14,431 nt of DNA from DTJG01 sp964532995 (GTDB lineage: Bacteria; Ratteibacteria; UBA8468; B48-G9; DTJG01). The stretch spans positions 1-14,431 of the forward strand of contig CAZHJN010000047.1 in the NCBI GenBank assembly GCA_964532995.1, written 5' to 3'. The translations under genes were made by a program, and so were the position numbers. The notes under the pieces were generated by a model. That model was not told where the DNA came from. It was given only the letters and a program-made list of their open reading frames with translations, and did not search any database. This document shows positions 14,392-14,431 of this stretch, piece by piece (the first letter of the stretch is position 1; each line of letters opens with the position of its first letter).

Positions 14392-14431
14392 TAACTCTCC
14401 CTTACATCAATAATTGTGTGTCAGGTGTCTT

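Noticed and set aside
1..14431. CRISPR array, tRNA/rRNA genes, insertion sequences, attachment sites
   Set aside because: Reading through the sequence I found no regularly spaced repeats, no cloverleaf-like segments, no transposase or integrase motifs and no terminal inverted repeats.

Overview
The window looks like a piece of genome from an uncultured, saccharolytic bacterium. Its mix of genes (uroporphyrinogen-decarboxylase-like proteins beside glycoside hydrolases, a xylose-isomerase-type TIM barrel, DUF72 and a large DWE-motif secreted hydrolase) resembles what is seen in Lentisphaerota/PVC-type, Omnitrophota-type and related candidate-phylum genomes. That placement is inference from gene content only. 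There is no rRNA, tRNA, CRISPR array or insertion sequence that I can see.

Region 1 (1-2700) is a block of about 50% GC (32 of 60 bases in two lines counted). It holds a URO-D/MtaA-type protein with an intact His-x-Cys...Cys metal site, then a cytoplasmic GH29 alpha-L-fucosidase. After them, on the other strand, comes the C-terminal end of a CBM9-like carbohydrate-binding domain. That fragment loses its upstream half near 2700-2715, and the C-terminal end of a ZIP metal transporter begins at exactly that point on the plus strand. Both fragments lack their 5' parts at the same place and GC falls sharply there (34/60 just left, 24, 22 and 18/60 in the next three lines). This is the clearest structural anomaly of the window: a recombination scar, a transfer boundary, or an assembly join.

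Region 2 (2845-14391), about 40% GC or lower, is built from five compact two-gene units that alternate in strand. They are: GHL10-like glycosidase + DUF72 (minus); GH36 alpha-galactosidase + sugar isomerase/epimerase-like protein (plus); macro-domain protein + nucleoside hydrolase (minus); secreted GH56-like DWE protein + beta-propeller-like protein (plus); URO-D-like protein + ClpP-like protease (minus). Within each pair the genes overlap, touch, or lie 7-12 bp apart. Divergent gaps at 5412-5651 and 9881-9975 carry recognisable sigma-70-type promoters and palindromes. Convergent ends are 13 bp apart (8490-8502) or overlap by 10 bp (12708-12717).

Taken together the genes point to breakdown of alpha-galactose-, alpha-fucose- and possibly glycosaminoglycan-like substrates. 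Only the 9976-11394 product has an export signal. GH29, GH36 and the isomerase lack one and would act on imported sugars, yet no intact transporter or regulator gene is in view. The macro/nucleoside-hydrolase pair suggests ADP-ribose or nucleoside salvage. The URO-D proteins are probably cobamide or methyl-transfer relatives rather than haem enzymes, because no other haem gene is present.
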